From a virus: a stretch of DNA of 42,328 nt. Made by a program: the position numbers and the translations under genes. Shown here one piece after another: positions 23,569 to 31,772 of the stretch. The notes beneath the pieces are model-generated. The model was not told where the DNA came from. It made no database searches and saw only the letters and a program-made list of their open reading frames with translations. Within the stretch, counting starts at the first letter, position 1. Each line of letters starts with the position of its first letter. Location: positions 1 through 42,328 of the IMG/VR virus record IMGVR_UViG_3300027870_000322; one strand, given 5' to 3'.

Positions 23569-25556
23569 TGTCTGCCTACCGGCCGGCGCGGCATGCTCTG
23601 GGTCGACGTGGGTTTGGTGGGTGGCGTCCATGGTTCGGGTCTCGTTTGCTCTACTGGGGTGAGTGCTGCTGATAAGGTCGGCGCCGGCGCCGGGATGGGT
23701 TCGCCGCTGGACGCTGGCGGCTGTTCAAACAGGTCAGGGGTATCGGGATCGACGAAGTCTCGCAACGCCTTCCACTGTGCTGGCGTCTTCTTGTGCAGCC
23801 CGAGGTACTGGGCGCACGCCAGGCCGTACACCATCAAGTCGCCAGCCTCGTTACGGTCTGCCTTCTTCTTCTCCCAGATGCGCACCTTGCGCCCGCGCTT
23901 GAACGCGGTGACGCAGTATTCGGCGGTCAGCTGTTGGTAGTACTCGGCTGGCAAGTCGCTCGGGAAGTGGACGGCGCCAGGGCCTGCGGTCAGGTGGTAG
24001 CGCGCGGCCAGGTAGTCCTTCGCCGTGTCGGTACCGATCAGCCACAGCTTGACGCCGTGGGGCATGACCTTGCCCTGCCAGTTCACATCGACCAGCGAGG
24101 GCTTCGTCCCGAGGATCGGTTTGTTCGGCGTCGAGTGGCCCTTGATGGCGTAGATGTGCCGGTGCTGACGGGTACGTGTGAAGTTGTAGACGTCGTGCGT
24201 GTTGGCGCCGCCCGAGTCGATGAACGTTGCGGCGATCGACAGCATGCGGCCGCCGACGTGGCGGTACCGGCCGAGCAGCGCCTGGTCGAGCTTGTCCTGG
24301 GTGGCCTGCTCGGATGGCGAGCCCTCGATCACCTGGTAATCGACCACCCACTTTTCCATTCCCTCGCCCCAGGCCAGCACCTTCAGCTCGAAGCGGTCCG
24401 GCTGCGTGTCGACGCTGCCGGTCAGCACCAGGCCGCCCTTCGGCACCGTGCCCATCTTGTAGGCCTCGGCGCGGGCCTGCAGTTCGCCGGCCTTCGTCTG
24501 TTCTTTCTTGCGTTCCCAGCACCGCGCCAGGCGCGTGTTGTAGAACGTGATCATCAGCTCCTCGCTGCCCTCGTCCAGCTTGGCCCGGGCTGCGCGGTAC
24601 TCGCGCAGCAGCGCGATCCAGGGAAGCCAGCCGTACGGGGCAAACATCGCGTTGATCGTGAAGCTGACGGTCTCGCCATCACCAGGCACGCCGTCCGACC
24701 AGAGGCCGTTTGCGAACATGCGGTTCTTGTCGGTTTCGACCATGAAGGCGCCGCAGTCGATGCAGGGGTAGATGGCATGGCCGTCGTCGTCCTGCTGCAA
24801 GCGCTCGAACACCAGGGGCTGGGCGTGGCCGCAATGCACACACTCGGCCAGTGCCTCCTGCTGCGTCCCCTGCAGGTACAGCGACTCGATAATGGACTGG
24901 CCAGTGATCGTCGGCGAACTGGGGAAGTAGCTCTTGCGGTTGCGCTCGAACGTGGTCTGGCGGGCCTTGGCCAACGCGACCGGATCGCCCTCGCCGTTGA
25001 CGTTGGCCTCGGCGCGATCGACCTCGTCGAACAGCACCCGCCGTGCAGGGATCTCTGAAAGGTTGGCGGCGGCGCCGGCGGTGACGATGTGCAGCGAACC
25101 GCCGATGTATTCCTTCGTGTCGAGCGTGTTGACCGAGTCACGCGACCGTGGCGCCGCCACGCGCTCACGCACCTCGGGTACCGCGGCGATGGTCTTGCTC
25201 ACGCGCGCGCTGGTACGCTTAGCCAGCTTGCCGGTCGGCAGGATCCAGAGGAAGTTGGCCGGCGACTGGTGCACCGTCGAGCAGAACCAGTTCAGGCCGA
25301 CCTGGGTCTTGAGCATCTGCGACGCACCCATCAGCGCGACCGTCTTGCACGGGTGCGTGTCCGACAGGGCCACCATCACCTCGCGCGCGTGTGGCGTGCG
25401 GCTGGTGCGGTACTTGCCCGCCTCATTCGCGCCGGACTCTTTCGGGATGATCATGTAGCGGTCGGCCCAGGCGTCGACCATCATGTTCGGATCAGGCATC
25501 AGGCCGCGCGCGAACGCCGACCTGACGGTGCCAGCTGCAGGGGCGAGACCTATCAT
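23562..25556 (-). CDS. terL: Terminase large subunit (GpA family), 664 aa
   Basis: This is the ATPase/nuclease motor for DNA packaging. The N-terminal ATPase has a deviant Walker A GASQMLKTQ (77-85), an ILPTGKLAKRTSA motif, and Walker B VLFDEVD (174-180). A CxxC pair (ECVHCGH and CIDCGAF, about 248-276) is typical of GpA-type terminases. The C-terminal nuclease region includes GSVDTQPDRFELKVLAWGEG, FIDSGGANTHDVYNF and DLMVYGLACAQYLGL. The ATG at 25556 overlaps the small subunit stop as ATGA. GpA-type enzymes usually cut at cos sites. Confidence 0.94.
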   Translation of the reverse strand: MIGLAPAAGTVRSAFARGLMPDPNMMVDAWADRYMIIPKESGANEAGKYRTSRTPHAREVMVALSDTHPCKTVALMGASQMLKTQVGLNWFCSTVHQSPANFLWILPTGKLAKRTSARVSKTIAAVPEVRERVAAPRSRDSVNTLDTKEYIGGSLHIVTAGAAANLSEIPARRVLFDEVDRAEANVNGEGDPVALAKARQTTFERNRKSYFPSSPTITGQSIIESLYLQGTQQEALAECVHCGHAQPLVFERLQQDDDGHAIYPCIDCGAFMVETDKNRMFANGLWSDGVPGDGETVSFTINAMFAPYGWLPWIALLREYRAARAKLDEGSEELMITFYNTRLARCWERKKEQTKAGELQARAEAYKMGTVPKGGLVLTGSVDTQPDRFELKVLAWGEGMEKWVVDYQVIEGSPSEQATQDKLDQALLGRYRHVGGRMLSIAATFIDSGGANTHDVYNFTRTRQHRHIYAIKGHSTPNKPILGTKPSLVDVNWQGKVMPHGVKLWLIGTDTAKDYLAARYHLTAGPGAVHFPSDLPAEYYQQLTAEYCVTAFKRGRKVRIWEKKKADRNEAGDLMVYGLACAQYLGLHKKTPAQWKALRDFVDPDTPDLFEQPPASSGEPIPAPAPTLSAALTPVEQTRPEPWTPPTKPTSTQSMPRRPVGRQW

Positions 25557-26119
25557 TCGATTGCGTCCTCGACCTGAACCGTCAGCTTCTCTTCGAACAT
25601 ATGAACCAGGCTTTCGAGCAGCGCCCGGTGCTCGCGATCGATGATGGCCTCGCATGCATCGGCACTGGCCAGCGGCGCCACGTCGGCCGCAATACGCCGA
25701 GCGCAATTCATCAGGCCGTCGCGCAGCGCACGTGCCGCCTCGAACACGGCCGAGTCGACATCGCTCTTGACCAGGTACAGGCCGGCCAGCTCGGCCAGCT
25801 TGATCTCGGCGGTTGCCGCCTCCGCCGCCTCCCGACGCGCGCGGCTCGTATCGTAGCCCGGTGTCTTCGCTGGCGGTTCCGCACCTCCTGCACCTCCCGC
25901 ACCCGCCGGGGTCTTGGGCTGCGCTCCATTTGCCAAGGGGTCAGGGCGGTTGCCGTTCGCACGCTGGCGGGTGTTGCGGCGGTAGAGGTGGGTCGCGTAC
26001 TCCTCGTCGACCTTGCCATCGGTGACCGGAATCTCGCAACGCTTCACGGCGTCGTACGCAGACTGGCGGGATATCCCCACGGTCGTGGCCCACTCGGCAA
26101 TGGTTGTCAGGTTCGGCAT
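25553..26119 (-). CDS. terS: Terminase small subunit (Nu1-like), 188 aa
   Basis: This is the DNA-recognition subunit of packaging. The N-terminal winged helix-turn-helix (TIAEWATTVGISRQSAYDAVKRCEIPVTDGKV) is of the Nu1/MerR-like type. A glycine-rich, proline-rich linker (about 55-90) follows, then a long helix (ARREAAEAATAEIKLAELAGLYLVKSDVDSAV) that matches Nu1-type oligomerisation segments, and a C-terminal end that would contact the large subunit. Three CCTGACAA repeats at and before its start are candidate binding sites. Confidence 0.88.
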   Translation of the reverse strand: MPNLTTIAEWATTVGISRQSAYDAVKRCEIPVTDGKVDEEYATHLYRRNTRQRANGNRPDPLANGAQPKTPAGAGGAGGAEPPAKTPGYDTSRARREAAEAATAEIKLAELAGLYLVKSDVDSAVFEAARALRDGLMNCARRIAADVAPLASADACEAIIDREHRALLESLVHMFEEKLTVQVEDAIE

Positions 26120-26152
26120 GTGTTTCGGTACGTTGTCAGGATGTTTGTCAGG
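26104..26152. repeat. Three direct TTGTCAGG repeats at the terS start
   Basis: TTGTCAGG occurs at 26104-26111, 26133-26140 and 26145-26152. The first lies in the first codons of terS and the other two lie just upstream. Repeats next to terS resemble R-site arrays where lambda-type small terminase binds. Confidence 0.55.
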
Positions 26153-26245
26153 AAATGTTTTCGGGTTCCGCTAGTGCGTCGACGGGGCCTGAATTACCCT
26201 TGCCTGCTATAGGCTGGGAAGAACCTAGACCCGGGGGGGGTACCC
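26120..26245. promoter_or_regulatory. Gap upstream of terS: candidate cos region
   Basis: This 126-base non-coding gap is the largest in the packaging module. It contains two of the three TTGTCAGG repeats and, at its far end, a GC-rich palindromic stretch with a run of eight G and a GGTACC core flanked by CTAG. GpA/Nu1-type terminases package from a cos site usually placed next to terS, so cos is a fair candidate here. No nick site can be defined from sequence alone. Confidence 0.4.
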
Positions 26246-27001
26246 CTAGCGCAGCCCGGCCTCCGCTTGCGCCTGGGCGAACCCTTCCGCGAAGTGCACA
26301 GGGAAACGTTCGTTGACCGTCTCGGTGGCCACCTCGAAGAACCGCAGGCGCGTCTTGTACTGGGCCTGCTCGACGAACACCAGCACCGGGCGGATGGCTG
26401 TGCCGTGGCCGAAGCGCCGCTTGAGGTAGATGCCGGGCGGCAGGCCGCGGTTACCCTCGGGCAGCGCGAAGTAGGTCACGCCCTGGCGCGCGATGGTGCG
26501 ATTCGACCTGGTGCTGCCGGTAGCACGCGACTCGTGGCCGGCGCCACGCTGCACCTTCAGCTGCGACAGCATCTGCCTGATCTGGCCACGCTTCATGTTG
26601 CCGTTGCCGTCCAGCTGGGCGCCGGCGGCCGGTACCGCATACCAGCCTTGCGGCATCATCCCTGCCGACTGAAGCATCCGCTCCATGCCCTTGTGGCCAC
26701 GGCCACCACCGAAGATGTTCGGCGACAGGAAGCGGTCGGCCGGCGTGCCCTTGCCGAATGGGTTGTCCTTGACCCACAGGCGCGCCTCCAGGCTGTTCTT
26801 GTTCGCGGCCTTGATGAACGTTCCGTTCAGGGCGTACGCGGTCGGCCGGTCGAGGGTGCTTTGCATCTCGCCCTTGAATGCGGCCTGGCCATCCTTCATC
26901 GAGCGCGTCAGCGCCGTGGCAGCGACGTACGGACCTTTGCGGCCCAGCTCGGTGATGCGGGCGCCGACATCGGCAAAGTTCGATCGAATGCTGATTCTCA
27001 T
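26246..27001 (-). CDS. Minor tail protein Z-like protein, 251 aa
   Basis: The N-terminus has the layout of lambda gpZ-type tail completion proteins: YVAATALTRSMKDGQAAFKGEMQSTLDRPTAYALNGTFI, a helix with paired basic residues followed by a strand. The middle (LWVKDNPFGKGTPADRFLSPNIFGGGRGHKG) and a basic segment around residue 165 would fit a virion joining role. The ATG at 27001 has AGAGGA five bases upstream. Its position just before terS is unusual for gpZ, which normally follows the head-tail genes, so the family call is tentative. Confidence 0.5.
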   Translation of the reverse strand: MRISIRSNFADVGARITELGRKGPYVAATALTRSMKDGQAAFKGEMQSTLDRPTAYALNGTFIKAANKNSLEARLWVKDNPFGKGTPADRFLSPNIFGGGRGHKGMERMLQSAGMMPQGWYAVPAAGAQLDGNGNMKRGQIRQMLSQLKVQRGAGHESRATGSTRSNRTIARQGVTYFALPEGNRGLPPGIYLKRRFGHGTAIRPVLVFVEQAQYKTRLRFFEVATETVNERFPVHFAEGFAQAQAEAGLR

Positions 27002-27018
27002 CTTTTCCTCTTCAATGC

Positions 27019-27264
27019 CGGGTTTTCCGGCTTCTCGTTCAACCCTGCACGTCTGTAACCCGCATGGATACTGATTCTTAGCAGGGTGTGTACACTTGCA
27101 GGGTTGTTTTTAATATGGCTGTGAAAAACAAGCTCAGCAGTACAGCTACAACTATTCGCACATACGTGCGCAAAACCCGGAAAACCCTGCATACCCTGCT
27201 GAAACCCACTATCCATGCGGCTTCCAGACGTGCAGGGTTTACATGCAACCCTGCTCAACCCTGC
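27019..27264. repeat. Iteron-rich inverted-repeat region, probable replication origin
   Basis: The non-coding gap between the primase-helicase and the gpZ-like gene holds eight copies of ACCCTGC or its complement (starting at 27042, 27081, 27098, 27184, 27193, 27232, 27248, 27258). The last two overlap the 3' end of the primase gene. Two arms, 27041-27089 and 27191-27239, form an inverted repeat with 41 of 49 positions matching. The roughly 100-base centre is AT-rich and has smaller hairpins (TTGTTTTT/AAAAACAA and CGCAC-ATAC-GTGCG). Iterons next to a replication initiator or primase gene are typical of origins. A regulatory RNA is an alternative. Confidence 0.65.
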
Positions 27265-29996
27265 AATGCTCGGTCCGCACGAACGTCGCCCAGCTTCCGG
27301 AACTTGGCGATCTGCTCTTCCAACCCATCCGGGTAGTCGGGGTTGTCGACGACGAACACCATCCTCGATTTCTTGTGTTTGCTTTCGACGGCCACCGCCT
27401 TCTTGGCCTTGTGCTCGCGCCCACCCATCAAGCCGGCGAACTTGCACAGCGTGAGAGGCTTCTCCCCGCTCTTGTCGCACCAGCGCTTGTAGATGATGTA
27501 GAGGTCTTCGGACAGGCAGGAGCAGTACGGCGCATCCAGGTACCCATCCTTCCAGGCGCGATGGAAGCTCATCCAGCCGGCCAGGCCGAACTCGATCACG
27601 CGTTCCTTGGCCAGTGTCATCGGTGGCTTCGTGTGCTCGTTGAAGTCGTCCAGGGGCAGGGTCAACAGGAAGTCGTAGAACGCCTCGATCCCGCCCTGGG
27701 CGATGGCCTGCTGCACGGCTGCATAGAAGGCCGGGTCCTGTTTGCGCCTGGCCTCGATCACCATGAAGCGCCGATCCTCCAGCTCGATCGGGATCGGCTG
27801 CGGCTCGTTCGACAGAAACACCGAATTCATGTGGTTGCGCTCGTCGCGCTCCGGCAGGTTCTTCTGGTTGATGCTCATCGACTTGCCGGTGATCATGTAC
27901 TTCAGCGTGCCGTTGTGGCTGTACTTGTCGTCACGCGACAGCACTTCCTCGAACAGCACGAACAGCTTGCGGCTGCGCCAGGCCGTGAACGTTGAGTCCA
28001 GCTGGTGTTGGCTGGCCACGGTACCGTAGTCGCCGTACACCGGAAGCATCACGTCCTGGAAGAACAGCGACTTGCCAGTGCCCTGCTTCTCGCCGAACAT
28101 CAGCAGCGCGGTCTGCATCTTGGCGCCGGGGTGCTGGAGGGGATAGGCCAGCCAACGCAGAATCCACTCCACGCATTCGGCCGTCTTGTCTTCGGCGTCG
28201 CAAAGCGATGCAAGGAGCGCGAGGATCGGTTTGATCAGTTCCGCGTTGTGCTTCGCCTGCAGCGGCCATCCCAGGAAGATGTTCACGTGGCTGACCGGAT
28301 CGGCGGTCTGGGTCGGGTCGAACACCAGGTTCCGCGCCTCGATGGTCTTGCGCTGCGCATGCTCTTGCCACTTGCCAGTGAGCTCGGCGGTGTAGTCGGC
28401 GCGCACGGCGCCCAGCGACATCACCTGCTGGCCGATGGCGTCCCATACCGTCTCGGTACCGCGCAGGAGGGTGAGGTTGTCGAGCATCTCGCCCAGCTTG
28501 CCGCCGCCGGCGCCGCCTTCGACGGCACGGCCGCCCACGAGGGTGGGCAGGGAGTCGCGCATGATGGTGCGCCGTTTCGGGTCTTTCTCCCAGCTGGCGG
28601 CCAGTTCCTTACCAACCCACGCCGTGAAGGCGGATTTCTTGAGCCGCTGGCGGCGCAAGCTGTCCCATACGTCGGTGGTGGGATAGATCAGGCTGAAGTG
28701 CGACAGCAGCACTTCGAGCGTCGGCACGCGAATGGCCGCGGCCACATCTTCGGGTTCGGCCGGCGCGAGCGCGGCATCTGGTGCCGGCGCCTCGTCGAGG
28801 TAGCTCGGGACGTCGTCCATGACCTCGGGTACCGCGTCCGACGCTTCGCTTGCGCTGAGGGCGCGGGAACGCGCAGCCTGTACCTGGTCGCGCACAATGG
28901 CCAGCGATTCAGCCAGATACAGGTCATTGAAGTCCGACCACTTGTCGTCGATGCGATCGACGAACACCGGCGATACAACGGAGGCGTTGCCGACCACGCG
29001 CGCGGCGGCGCGAGAGCGCGAGAGACCGGCATTCTCGAACTTGCGGATCGACACCTGACGGCCGGCGCGAATATCGGCCTCGATGTAGTCGGTACCCGTG
29101 CTGTCCTTGCGCCAGGTGGCGCGCACGCGCACGATGTCGCCGCCCTTCGATTCGATCTCGTGGTCGGCACCGTTGATGACTGGCACCCACTCGGCGTCGA
29201 AGTCGGCCAGCAACGCCTCGGCCAGGCGCGGCACGAGACGCATGTCGTCGTCGGCCAGGAACAGCAGATGCGCGGCGGGGAAATCGCTGCGCAGCTGCTG
29301 CGCTACCGCCAGCAGGTTGCCGGCATTGAAGGCGACCATCGTTGGCGTGTCGAACTCGGTGGCCATGCGCACGGTTTCGCACGTGGCATAGCCCTCGCCA
29401 ATTTGGATGAGGGGCGTGAGATCGTTGGCGGTACCGAGCAGGCAGCAGGCACCGACCATATCGGCACCCATGCTAAAGCGCTTCGATCCGTCGGGCTCGA
29501 TTCTTTGCAATGCTGCCAGCGTGGCGCCAGCGCGGGTGTATTTCCGTGCTGGCACCAGCAGCTGGCCGCTGGCCATAACGCGCGTGCCCTCGGTGCCAAC
29601 GCGCTTGCGTTCGAGGTAGCCGTGCGCGGCCTCGGCGGCGGAGCGCCAGTCGATGCGCGCGCGGCTTGCGGCCAGCTCGGCAGCACGGGCTTTTCGTTCG
29701 TCCGAGAGGCGCTGCTGCTCTGCCTGCTTACGCTCCGCCTCGGCGCGCTCGGCCGGTGTAACGCCTTCCCAATCGATCGTCACCGGTACCGAGTTCTGGT
29801 CCTGGCCTTGCCAGATGCCATACGCGCCGGTGACGACCTGGCGCCCGCTATTGAGCCGGAGCTCGCGCAGTACGTACCAGGCTTTCTTGCCACGACCGAA
29901 GCGGTGGATCTTCCCGTCAAGGAGAGGATGGCCGGTAGGCAGCGATGGCAGGCCCGAGCCGGTCATCTGGTCGATGACTTGTTCAAGCGTTGCCAT
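27255..29996 (-). CDS. Primase-helicase replication protein, 913 aa
   Basis: This fuses a Toprim-like primase half and an SF3/DUF5906-like helicase half. The Toprim region has LIQIGEGYATCETVRMA (about 195-210) and LLFLADDDMRL with the Asp-rich motif (about 245-255). The ATPase has Walker A FGEKQGTGKSLFF (about residue 635), Walker B KLFVLFEEVLSRDDK (about 680) and NQKNLPERDERNHMNSVFLSNE-like sensor sequences, as in NrS-1/phage primase-helicases. It acts at the fork or origin of the phage genome. The 3' end carries the repeats of the adjacent origin-like region. Confidence 0.88.
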   Translation of the reverse strand: MATLEQVIDQMTGSGLPSLPTGHPLLDGKIHRFGRGKKAWYVLRELRLNSGRQVVTGAYGIWQGQDQNSVPVTIDWEGVTPAERAEAERKQAEQQRLSDERKARAAELAASRARIDWRSAAEAAHGYLERKRVGTEGTRVMASGQLLVPARKYTRAGATLAALQRIEPDGSKRFSMGADMVGACCLLGTANDLTPLIQIGEGYATCETVRMATEFDTPTMVAFNAGNLLAVAQQLRSDFPAAHLLFLADDDMRLVPRLAEALLADFDAEWVPVINGADHEIESKGGDIVRVRATWRKDSTGTDYIEADIRAGRQVSIRKFENAGLSRSRAAARVVGNASVVSPVFVDRIDDKWSDFNDLYLAESLAIVRDQVQAARSRALSASEASDAVPEVMDDVPSYLDEAPAPDAALAPAEPEDVAAAIRVPTLEVLLSHFSLIYPTTDVWDSLRRQRLKKSAFTAWVGKELAASWEKDPKRRTIMRDSLPTLVGGRAVEGGAGGGKLGEMLDNLTLLRGTETVWDAIGQQVMSLGAVRADYTAELTGKWQEHAQRKTIEARNLVFDPTQTADPVSHVNIFLGWPLQAKHNAELIKPILALLASLCDAEDKTAECVEWILRWLAYPLQHPGAKMQTALLMFGEKQGTGKSLFFQDVMLPVYGDYGTVASQHQLDSTFTAWRSRKLFVLFEEVLSRDDKYSHNGTLKYMITGKSMSINQKNLPERDERNHMNSVFLSNEPQPIPIELEDRRFMVIEARRKQDPAFYAAVQQAIAQGGIEAFYDFLLTLPLDDFNEHTKPPMTLAKERVIEFGLAGWMSFHRAWKDGYLDAPYCSCLSEDLYIIYKRWCDKSGEKPLTLCKFAGLMGGREHKAKKAVAVESKHKKSRMVFVVDNPDYPDGLEEQIAKFRKLGDVRADRALQG

Positions 29997-30228
29997 TGCC
30001 GGCCTTTTCGTTCAGGAGTTCAAGCAGCAGGCCCTGGTAGTGGGCCAAGGCGCGAAGGCGCTCCAGCTCGGTATTGATGGGTGCGCGGTCACGATGACGA
30101 CGATCAAGCGGTTTCCTGGTCGTATCGTGTGGACGCTCGATTTTGTTTGGAATAGTCTTTAGCGGGGCGTTATTTGGCATGCTGCTCTGGCTCGGCGGTT
30201 GCTGGATGTGGATGCTTCGCACCGACAT
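29983..30228 (-). CDS. Small basic protein coupled to CII-like regulator, 81 aa
   Basis: The ATG at 30228 overlaps the upstream stop as TAATG, and its end overlaps the primase start by 13 bases, so all three are probably co-translated. A disordered Pro/Arg/Lys-rich N-terminus (residues 1-50) precedes a short helix (ELERLRALAHYQGLLLELLNEKA) with a leucine heptad that may form a coiled-coil dimer or bind the primase. The family is unrecognised. A role as loader or partner in replication is suggested only by position. Confidence 0.55.
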   Translation of the reverse strand: MSVRSIHIQQPPSQSSMPNNAPLKTIPNKIERPHDTTRKPLDRRHRDRAPINTELERLRALAHYQGLLLELLNEKAGNGNA

Positions 30229-30671
30229 TAGTTGTCTGCCATCCCTTCGAAACGGGCGACGATCCCCTCCAAGGCGCGTTCTGCGCGTTTCACCGCTTCG
30301 CGTACGCGGATCACTTCGGAGCGATCGATCTTTCCGTCGGCGAGCGCCTCGTTGATCTCAGCGCCCACCTCCCCGTTCGTCTGCCAGACCTTGGCTACCA
30401 TCTCCAGCAGTGCCATGTCGCTCGCCTCGGCGCCGTCCTCGATACGCACACAGACGTAGCCGTGGTTTTGCGCAAAGGCATGCACCATGCGGTGGTCGCC
30501 AGTAATGCCGCAGATACGGTCCGCTTCCTCGAACGTAGGTTTGTTGGTCGTGCTGTGCACGTTCGCTTTGTTGCGCAGGACCTGGGCGGACATTCCCAAG
30601 CGAACAGCCAAGGCCTCGCAACCGCCAACTGCGCCATGCACAGTCTGGTAAAAAGCGTCGAGGAGGTTCAT
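30228..30671 (-). CDS. Phage regulatory CII-family (CP76-type) protein, 147 aa
   Basis: The sequence begins MNLLDAFYQTVHGAVGGCEALAVRLGMSAQVLRNKANVHSTTNKPTFEEADRICGITGDHRMVHAFA, the common pattern of the phage regulatory protein CII family (Phage_CP76). An N-terminal helix-turn-helix is followed by a helical oligomerisation part. It presumably influences the choice between lysis and lysogeny. AAGGG lies about 9 bases before the ATG. It precedes the replication genes in the leftward transcript. Confidence 0.85.
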   Translation of the reverse strand: MNLLDAFYQTVHGAVGGCEALAVRLGMSAQVLRNKANVHSTTNKPTFEEADRICGITGDHRMVHAFAQNHGYVCVRIEDGAEASDMALLEMVAKVWQTNGEVGAEINEALADGKIDRSEVIRVREAVKRAERALEGIVARFEGMADN

Positions 30672-30805
30672 GTGAAATGCCCTTCAAAAAATGGTTCAAA
30701 AAACAACTTATGGGAATAAACTTGCGTTACTGAAATTCAGGGTGAGGTTGCCGATGCGCTACAGTGTCAGTTCCACAACTTCAACATTCACGGAAGAGCA
30801 ACCTC
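30672..30805. promoter_or_regulatory. Divergent gap between CII-like gene and a plus-strand pair
   Basis: The 134-base gap holds the ribosome-binding site of the CII-like gene and the start region of the gene at 30806. It contains TTATGGGAATAA (30706-30717 approximately), which shares TATGGGAA with the immunity operators but lacks CCGGT. No clear sigma-70 promoter was found on either strand. Confidence 0.35.
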
Positions 30806-31105
30806 ATGGAAAACTTTGCAACTACGGCACAGCTGAATGCCCTGGCCCAGAAACTCACCGAATCCAATGGCCAAGTGATCGCACTTGGCGCAGCGATCCG
30901 GGCCTTGCTACTTACTCACCCAAACCGAGACCGCGCCCTCGACGTCGTAAGCGCCGAACTAACGCGCTGGGAAGCATTTGGGCTAAACAGCAACGTACCC
31001 GACGGCGTTTTGACGGGGTTCGAGCGGGCAAAACACGTGCTGCTTCCAACTGACGAAGATCTTGAACGTATTCCGCAAATACCTCATCAGGGGACCAGCC
31101 TCTAA
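30806..31105 (+). CDS. Unknown protein, 99 aa, antisense to the leftward early transcript
   Basis: The product starts at the ATG at 30806 (MENFATTAQLNALAQKLTESNGQVIALGAAIRALL), preceded by GGAAGAG ten bases upstream. It is helical and soluble, with no known motif. It lies on the plus strand between cro and the CII-like gene, both on the minus strand, so the cro-promoter transcript would run across it in antisense. Together with the next gene it forms a small separate unit whose promoter I could not define. Confidence 0.6.
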   Translation: MENFATTAQLNALAQKLTESNGQVIALGAAIRALLLTHPNRDRALDVVSAELTRWEAFGLNSNVPDGVLTGFERAKHVLLPTDEDLERIPQIPHQGTSL

Positions 31106-31147
31106 TTGCTTTGCTCATCAACTTACTTCCCTCTCTGGACTGCATAA

Positions 31148-31408
31148 ATGACTGATCGCCTTGACCAGCTTGAAACCGTTCACCGAGCGCTTGCTGCTCA
31201 GCACACTGCCTTGCTTGAAATGTGCCGGGTTTTGCTGCCATTGATTCCAGCGCCGGCAGCATCGGTTCAGCAGGCCCTGGTTGCGGCCTACGACCACTGC
31301 AATACGCACATGGCAGAGGGCCAAATGGACGACGAATTCCAAGCCAGGCTGCGAAAGTGGCTAGACGTCCTGTCGAGCGAGGTGCTGGCGGGATGTAGGT
31401 CTCGATGA
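31148..31408 (+). CDS. Unknown helical protein, 86 aa, plus strand
   Basis: It starts MTDRLDQLETVHRALAAQHTALLEMCRVLLPLIP and is mostly helical, with a central turn (PAPAAS) and a second helix with many Leu and Ala. The family is not recognised. It follows the previous gene after 42 bases on the same strand and converges with cro. Its strong helical heptads suggest a coiled-coil regulator or structural partner, but there is no direct evidence. Confidence 0.6.
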   Translation: MTDRLDQLETVHRALAAQHTALLEMCRVLLPLIPAPAASVQQALVAAYDHCNTHMAEGQMDDEFQARLRKWLDVLSSEVLAGCRSR

Positions 31409-31425
31409 AGCCTGGCGGTACACGC

Positions 31426-31710
31426 TCAGTCATTGGATACCGTGTCTACCGTCGGAAAGTCAGTCGAGCGTCGCCGTGGAGTGTGTTGTTCGGCTGGCGG
31501 GGCCTGTTCGGCAACCCGTTCCGTTTGAACTTTGTACTCCTCAGCAAGCCGCTTCAAGCCGTCGACGACGCGGTAGCTCGGCCTCTTGACGCCGGACTTA
31601 CCAGCTTCCATGTCACTGATAGACGTTTGCTTGAGCCCGACCTCCTCCCCAATCTGTCCTTGGGTGAGGCCTGCCTTCCTAAGTTCCGAAATCGTGAAAG
31701 AGATATCCAT
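31426..31710 (-). CDS. Cro-like XRE-family regulator, 94 aa
   Basis: The helix-turn-helix is at residues about 5-45 (ISELRKAGLTQGQIGEEVGLKQTSISDMEAGK), followed by VVDGLKRLAEEYKVQ and a disordered tail. It diverges from the CI-type repressor with 73 bases between them, the classic immunity switch. The start is set at the ATG at 31710 because earlier codons lie inside the promoter. The TTGACA-N17-CATAAT promoter ends 7 bases before this ATG, so the transcript would begin at about the start codon. No Shine-Dalgarno sequence is present, which suggests a leaderless mRNA. Confidence 0.85.
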   Translation of the reverse strand: MDISFTISELRKAGLTQGQIGEEVGLKQTSISDMEAGKSGVKRPSYRVVDGLKRLAEEYKVQTERVAEQAPPAEQHTPRRRSTDFPTVDTVSND

Positions 31711-31715
31711 GGACC

Positions 31716-31751
31716 CAATTATGGGAACTCCGGTAAAAGATGTCAACCGGT
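31716..31751 (-). promoter_or_regulatory. Leftward early promoter (PR-like) with operators
   Basis: TTGACA (31746-31741) and CATAAT (31723-31718) are spaced 17 bases apart, a near-consensus sigma-70 promoter reading to the left into cro. A 36-base block here shares about 27 positions with the promoter at 32965-33000, including ACCGGTTGAC, ACCGG and CCCATAATTG. CCGGT half-sites within and beside it are probable repressor sites. Confidence 0.85.
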
Positions 31752-31772
31752 TTTCCGGTTCAAGACTACCGG
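31720..31772. promoter_or_regulatory. Cluster of ACCGG operator half-sites in the cI-cro gap
   Basis: The sequence TATGGGAA-N2-CCGGT occurs at 31720-31734. It is followed by a perfect dyad AACCGG-TTTT-CCGGTT (31745-31760) and a further ACCGG near 31768. The same TATGGGAA-N2-CCGGT pattern is repeated twice at the second immunity promoter (32956-32996). These are likely CI/Cro operators. Confidence 0.72.

Noticed and set aside
23562-25706. Longer terminase reading from 25706
   Set aside because: The extra 50 residues are a frame shadow of the small subunit; the ATG at 25556 overlaps the small-subunit stop as expected.
27019-27264. CRISPR array
   Set aside because: The ACCCTGC words are short, in both orientations and irregularly spaced, with no repeat-spacer periodicity.
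28005-30077. Long plus-strand open frame opposite the primase-helicase
   Set aside because: It is an antisense shadow in a GC-rich gene; the opposite strand encodes clear Toprim and Walker motifs.
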